The notes beneath the pieces were generated by a model. It saw only the letters and a list, made by a program, of their open reading frames with translations, had not been told where the DNA came from and did no database searches. Below, piece after piece: positions 60,010 to 64,000 of a stretch of DNA of 64,000 bases (position 1 is the stretch's first letter; every line of letters begins with the position of its first letter). The translations under genes and the position numbers were made by a program. The stretch lies in NCBI RefSeq assembly GCF_027307225.1, contig NZ_DAHUXJ010000086.1, positions 1-64,000 on the forward strand, written 5' to 3'. The stretch is from Bradyrhizobium sp. Its GTDB lineage: Bacteria > Pseudomonadota > Alphaproteobacteria > Rhizobiales > Xanthobacteraceae.

Positions 60010-61677
60010 TTATTGCGCGATGCTGCGCGGCGGTACGGATGCAGACCGGCCCACATTCGCCGGTGGCCGCGGCGCGTTCGGACCGGGGGCGGTGCGGGGC
60101 GCCGGCTGGACTTGCCGCGGCTGCGGCCGGCCGCCAAGGCCGAAGAAATTGCGCAACGACGGCGACGCCGCTTGCGGGTTAGACTGAGCGTTCGCCGGCC
60201 GCTTCTGCTTCGGTGACGGCGCGGGCTGCGCGGCGGCAGGCGCGCCTTCCGGAGCGGTCGAGGCCACCGGCGTGTCCCCCTTGGCCGGTTCGCGCGCGAT
60301 TTCCCGGCGCGGCCAGGCGAAGTCGTCGGCGCGTCCAGCGGGGGGTGACAGCGGTTCGCCCTTTACCAGGGTGCGCGCCACGAGCGCATCGACCGCCGCG
60401 GGGCGAGATCCCGGGCCGCCCAGCAACTGGTCGGTGCCCACCGACGAGGCGACCAGCGGTATAATAGGTCCGGCCAAGGGGCGCGGCGCCGGCTGGCCGG
60501 GCTGTGCATTGGCGTCGGGTGTTGCCGGTTCGCTCGGCAGGGAAACCGGTGCGGCGCGCGATGCCATGAGGCGCGTGATTTCACGCTCGGCATAATGCGC
60601 AAGCTTTCGCGCGCCGGCCTTGGTGAAATAGACGCCGTCATAGGAACGCAGGCGCCGGATCTGGCCTTCGAAGTCAGGGCCCTGTTGCAGGAAGCGCCCG
60701 GCCTCATCGACGAAGCCATCCCAGACGTCGACATAGGTGATGCCGGCCTTGGCCGCGGCGTCGCGATAGAGCGAATCCAGGAACAGCGCATCCGAGGTTG
60801 CTTTCGCGCCGCGCACGGCGGGCAGGCCAACCCAGATCACCGGCACGCCCTTGGTCTTCAGGACGGCGATCATCTCGTCGATCTTCTTGTTGTAGAGTTC
60901 GGTCCAGCGATCGTCGCGGAATTCGACCAAGCCATTCGCGGTGCGTCCGCTTCTTTCCGGCGCGGCGACCGACGGAGTTTCGCTGTTCTCCTCATCCTGC
61001 GGCAATTCAGCGTCGAGTGTTTTCTCTTGAGGCTTGTTCTCCTGGGGCTTGCCGGCGTCGGGTGCCTCGCCGGGTCTGCGCGCTTCTTTCTTGTCGTTCT
61101 TCTTTTCGGCCGCCTTGTCGCCGCCTTTGGCGTCGGATTTTTCCGCGGCCGGTTCTCGCATCGCAATGCGGTCGTTGAGGCCGAGCATGACGACGATCAC
61201 ATCGGGCTTCTCGGTAGCGAGAATCGTTTTCGCCGCCGCCGCCCAGTCGGCCGGTTCGCCCTTGGGCTGGTAACGGATCAGGCCGGAGACCGTCTTGTGC
61301 CGACGGATCACGCCCATGTCCGGCTGCTCGTTGTAGGCGTCCTCAAGCCCATAGGCGAGCCAGTCTGCCATGGCATCGCCCAGCACCAGCACGTTGTGTT
61401 CGGGCACCGTCTCGCGCTTTTCCGCCGGCGGCGCCCTGGAGTAATTCTCGACGCGCTTGGGCGCCTCGTGCTGGAAGGGGGCGAAGAAGTCACCGCCGAA
61501 CCAGCCACCAGGTCCGCGCTGCGCCGGCGCGGCCTGCCGCGGCGGGCCGCCGAAATTGAAGAAAAACTGCGCCGATGCTGGCGCGGTGATGGCGACGAGA
61601 AAGCCGAGCACCACGGCCAGCACGGTCCACGGACCGGCATCGGCAAACAGCCGCAACAGGGGTCGTTTCTCTCGCAT
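60010..61677 (-). CDS. DUF459 SGNH-hydrolase-fold membrane-anchored protein
   Basis: Protein of 555 residues. An N-terminal membrane helix (WTVLAVVLGFLVAITAPASA) is followed by an SGNH fold at about 90-380: VLVLGDAMADWLAYGLEDAY, VVMLGLNDRIAM, and YDGVYFTKAGARKLAHYAER. The position of the usual GDS serine is Ala, and the usual His before FT is Tyr, so hydrolase activity is doubtful. An insert of Lys/Glu/Pro-rich low complexity lies near 175-245, and the last 170 residues are a Pro/Ala-rich tail. The neighbour on the same strand is a lytic transglycosylase. Confidence 0.85.
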   Translation of the reverse strand: MREKRPLLRLFADAGPWTVLAVVLGFLVAITAPASAQFFFNFGGPPRQAAPAQRGPGGWFGGDFFAPFQHEAPKRVENYSRAPPAEKRETVPEHNVLVLGDAMADWLAYGLEDAYNEQPDMGVIRRHKTVSGLIRYQPKGEPADWAAAAKTILATEKPDVIVVMLGLNDRIAMREPAAEKSDAKGGDKAAEKKNDKKEARRPGEAPDAGKPQENKPQEKTLDAELPQDEENSETPSVAAPERSGRTANGLVEFRDDRWTELYNKKIDEMIAVLKTKGVPVIWVGLPAVRGAKATSDALFLDSLYRDAAAKAGITYVDVWDGFVDEAGRFLQQGPDFEGQIRRLRSYDGVYFTKAGARKLAHYAEREITRLMASRAAPVSLPSEPATPDANAQPGQPAPRPLAGPIIPLVASSVGTDQLLGGPGSRPAAVDALVARTLVKGEPLSPPAGRADDFAWPRREIAREPAKGDTPVASTAPEGAPAAAQPAPSPKQKRPANAQSNPQAASPSLRNFFGLGGRPQPRQVQPAPRTAPGPNAPRPPANVGRSASVPPRSIAQ

Positions 61678-61890
61678 CAGGCTCGGCCGGAAATCGGTGC
61701 TTCAGTCAACGTGGATAATAACAAAATCGGGCTGCACGCGGGCAGATTTCGAATAGCCCCGGCCCACCCCAGGCTACCATTCAAGGTTCGAAGACAAGAC
61801 GGTAGAGCACGATCCAGTTCCTGGGGGAACCGGTTTTCCCGCTGCTATCCCGTGAAAGGGCCAAACAGGGTTATTTGTGAGTCGGAAAGA

Positions 61891-63279
61891 TCAGTTCCTG
61901 CGCAGCCGATCGAGCATTTCCGCGGAAGCAAATCCATCGGCTGGGGCCCCGATCGAGGCCTGGAAGCTGCGCAGCGCCTCCCGGGTCTCGCCGCCGAATT
62001 GGCCGTCGGGCGTCCCGCGATAAAATCCGCGCTGCGCCAGCAGTTGCTGCAATTCCAGCCGTTCGGCGCGCGACAATTCGCGTTCCTGCCGCGGCCAGGC
62101 CTGCACGAAGGGCTGTCCGCCGCGAAGCCGGTCGGCGAAGTGGCCGATCGCGAGCGCATAGGCCTCCGCGGGGTTGTATTTCATGATCACGCGGAAATTC
62201 GGCAGCATCAGAAAGCCAGGGCCTTCGGCGCCGGCCGGCGCCAGCAGGTAGGCCTTTTCGCTCGACACCGGGAAGGCCTGGCCGGTGGCGCGCTTGAGGC
62301 CGAGATGCTCCCATTGGGCGAGCGGCATCATCTTGGCGCGGTCGGCCAACATGTAGTTGAAGTCCTTCGGCACCACGACCTCGTAGCCCCAGGTCTGGCC
62401 GGTCTGCCAGCCATCCTTTTTCAGGTTGTTGGCAGTCGAGGCGATCAGATCGGCCGGATCGTCGACGACGTTGCGGCGGCCGTCACCGTCGGCATCGACC
62501 GCATATCGCTTGAACGCGGTCGGCATGAATTGCGTCGGCCCGAATGCGCCGGCCCATGAGCCGCGCATCTGGTCGACGCTGAGATCGCCGTGGTGCAGGA
62601 TTTCCAGCGCCGAGAGAAACTCGTTGCGGAAATAGTTCTGGCGTCGGCCGATGCAGGCCAGCGTCGCGGTCGATTGCAGCACGCTGCGATCGCCCATCTG
62701 GGTCGAATAATTCGATTCGATGCCCCAGATCGCGGCGACGATGTAGCGGTCGACGCCGTAAGCCCGTTCCGTTGCGTCGAACTGCGGCTTGTACGTGGCG
62801 AGAATTTCGCGGCCCTTGGCGAGTCGGGCATCGTTGACCAGGATGTCGAGATAGTCCCAGACCGACTTGGTGAATTCCGGCTGCGAGTCCAGGAGATCCA
62901 TGATGCGCAGATCGGGGGTGAGCCCGGCCGTGAAGCGCTGAAAACTCTCTTGCGGGATGTTGCGCCGCGCGGCGTCCGGCCACATCGAGGCGATGCAATT
63001 GTCGAAATTCGCGGCCGCCTCGCGGATGGCGCTCGCGGTCATCAGCGGATGGCCCGAGGCGCCGTCCTCTCCGCTCCACGGCAGCGCACCGCCGCTCGAA
63101 ACGGACTGACCCGGCGCGGTCGAGCCGGTCTGATCCGCTTTTGAAGACTTGAAGATATTGCCAAGAAAATCGAGTGGGCCGCTGGCCGACTGGGCGGTTG
63201 CCGGCGCCGACCAGAGCAGTGCGGCGGCGAAAATCGCGGCGTCGGCTTGTCGCACCGGCCGTTTCACTTGTCGTGTCAT
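61891..63279 (-). CDS. Lytic murein transglycosylase (MltB family) with peptidoglycan-binding domain
   Basis: Periplasmic peptidoglycan lytic enzyme of 462 residues. A signal peptide (AAIFAAALLWSAPATAQ) is followed by a linker and an MltB-type SLT domain (about 90-380): catalytic Glu in AAIWGIESNYSTQMGDRSVL, then GSWAGAFGPTQFMPTAFKRY and the DADGDGRRNV motif. A C-terminal PG_binding_1 domain (about 400-460, LLAQRGFYRGTPDGQFGGET) anchors it to the wall. The start at 63279 (MTRQVKRP) is preferred over 63303. Confidence 0.94.
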   Translation of the reverse strand: MTRQVKRPVRQADAAIFAAALLWSAPATAQSASGPLDFLGNIFKSSKADQTGSTAPGQSVSSGGALPWSGEDGASGHPLMTASAIREAAANFDNCIASMWPDAARRNIPQESFQRFTAGLTPDLRIMDLLDSQPEFTKSVWDYLDILVNDARLAKGREILATYKPQFDATERAYGVDRYIVAAIWGIESNYSTQMGDRSVLQSTATLACIGRRQNYFRNEFLSALEILHHGDLSVDQMRGSWAGAFGPTQFMPTAFKRYAVDADGDGRRNVVDDPADLIASTANNLKKDGWQTGQTWGYEVVVPKDFNYMLADRAKMMPLAQWEHLGLKRATGQAFPVSSEKAYLLAPAGAEGPGFLMLPNFRVIMKYNPAEAYALAIGHFADRLRGGQPFVQAWPRQERELSRAERLELQQLLAQRGFYRGTPDGQFGGETREALRSFQASIGAPADGFASAEMLDRLRRN

Positions 63280-63389
63280 GTCCCACTCGCAACAGCCGTC
63301 CAACCGCTTTCAGGAGGCCCGGCCACCGTTTCGAATAGCTTAACAAAAGCGCTTTTTTTGCGTCAGTGTCCGGATTCCGACCGGAACCG

Positions 63390-63409
63390 AAAGGCCCATA
63401 TCGGCCTTT
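63390..63409 (+). promoter_or_regulatory. Inverted repeat in the galU leader
   Basis: AAAGGCC-CATATC-GGCCTTT, a perfect 7-bp stem followed by GTTCT, 64 bp before the galU ATG. It could be a weak terminator, an attenuator or an operator. Confidence 0.3.
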
Positions 63410-63472
63410 GTTCTCGGCTGCAAACCAGCTACCAAGCGTTGTTCCCTCAGCTTTCAAGGCAGTGCCATCCCT

Positions 63473-64000
63473 ATGAAAATCCGCAAAGCCGTCTTCCCCG
63501 TCGCCGGCCTCGGTACCCGCGTGCTGCCCGCCACCAAGGCGATGCCGAAGGAGATGCTGACCATCGTCGACAAGCCGCTGATCCAGCATGTGGTCGACGA
63601 AGCCAGGGAAGCCGGGATCGAGCACTTCGTCTTCGTCACCGGCCGCAACAAGGGCGTGATCGAGGATCATTTCGATCGCATGTACGAGCTGGATGCGACG
63701 CTCGCCGCCCGGGGCAAGAAGGCGGAAATGGAAATTCTGGCCCGCGACCAGCCGGAGGCGGGCGCCATGAGCTTCACGCGCCAGCAGGCGCCGCTCGGCC
63801 TTGGCCATGCGGTGTGGTGCGCGCGCGATATCGTGGGCGATGAGCCGTTCGCCGTGGTGTTGCCCGACGAACTTGTGCTGCACACGCCCGGATGTCTGGC
63901 GCAGATGATCGAGGCCGCAAGCAAGCTCGGCGCGAAATCCAACCTGATCGCGGTGGAAGCCGTGCCTGACGAGCTCACGCATCAATACGGCATTTGCGGC
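63473..64000 (+). CDS. galU: UTP-glucose-1-phosphate uridylyltransferase GalU (5' part, runs off the window)
   Basis: The first 176 codons are present, starting MKIRKAVFPVAGLGTRVLPA and continuing TKAMPKEMLTIVDKPLIQHV. The nucleotidyltransferase loop (GLGTR), FVTGRNKGVIEDHFD, QQAPLGLGHAVWCARD and VLPDELVL are all typical of bacterial GalU. It makes UDP-glucose for polysaccharide and glycolipid synthesis. No stop codon occurs before the window end. Confidence 0.96.
   Translation, partial: MKIRKAVFPVAGLGTRVLPATKAMPKEMLTIVDKPLIQHVVDEAREAGIEHFVFVTGRNKGVIEDHFDRMYELDATLAARGKKAEMEILARDQPEAGAMSFTRQQAPLGLGHAVWCARDIVGDEPFAVVLPDELVLHTPGCLAQMIEAASKLGAKSNLIAVEAVPDELTHQYGICG

Overview
The window reads as a chromosomal segment of a Bradyrhizobium-like alphaproteobacterium (Rhizobiales). 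The base composition is GC-rich. It carries a PhyR-NepR-EcfG general stress module, a Tad/Cpa pilus locus, a urt-ure urea cluster with a sigma-54 promoter, an alpha-type sulfate assimilation cluster (cysG-DUF2849-cysI-DUF934-cysH divergent from cysD-cysNC) and a TfdA-alpha-like dioxygenase. No rRNA, tRNA, CRISPR array, phage or complete insertion sequence was seen.

Layout. 0.4-10.3 kb: Tad pilus assembly (tadD convergent with cpaA-cpaB-cpaC-cpaD-cpaE-cpaF-tadB-tadC, plus the Flp pilin gene). 10.6-14.5 kb: a membrane fatty-acid hydroxylase, an orphan pilus N-domain protein, and a cold-shock/translation trio (CspA-like, second IF-1, RhlE-like helicase). 14.9-27 kb: urtABCDE followed by ureDABCEFG, so urea uptake feeds urease directly. 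27-30.7 kb: an HWE-kinase-like sensor, ecfG-nepR and divergent phyR. 30.8-37.9 kb: small membrane or secreted proteins of unknown role, a haem-type sensor GGDEF-EAL protein and a second FtsH. 37.9-42.8 kb: small stress proteins (YqjE-like, DUF883, AI-2E family, L,D-transpeptidase, DUF2865, a tiny membrane protein, CsbD). 42.8-45 kb: malate synthase G. 45.1-52.8 kb: sulfate assimilation. 52.9-64 kb: CAP-domain lipoprotein, patatin, 3-hydroxybutyrate dehydrogenase, polysaccharide flippase, DsbD-like protein, YqgE, TfdA-like dioxygenase, DUF459 protein, lytic transglycosylase, and the 5' part of galU running off the end.

Two layers of non-coding structure stand out. The first is a dispersed repeat of about 165-170 bp built from two different long hairpins (A and B) joined by a short AT-rich linker. 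There are eight copies or partial arrays, and three more partial or single-hairpin relics. In every complete module both hairpins carry the same core, either GAAGTTC or (G/A)ACATTC, although their outer stems differ. Three modules lie in a row between urtA and urtB. Others abut or overlap start or stop codons, and one supplies the signal-peptide region of a lipoprotein. The second layer is a set of promoter-like GGAAC-N16/17-CGTT motifs, four exact and several near matches. They sit in front of the small stress genes at 39-43 kb and in front of phyR, the kinase and a secreted protein, which suggests that the EcfG sigma factor encoded at 29 kb controls a local regulon.
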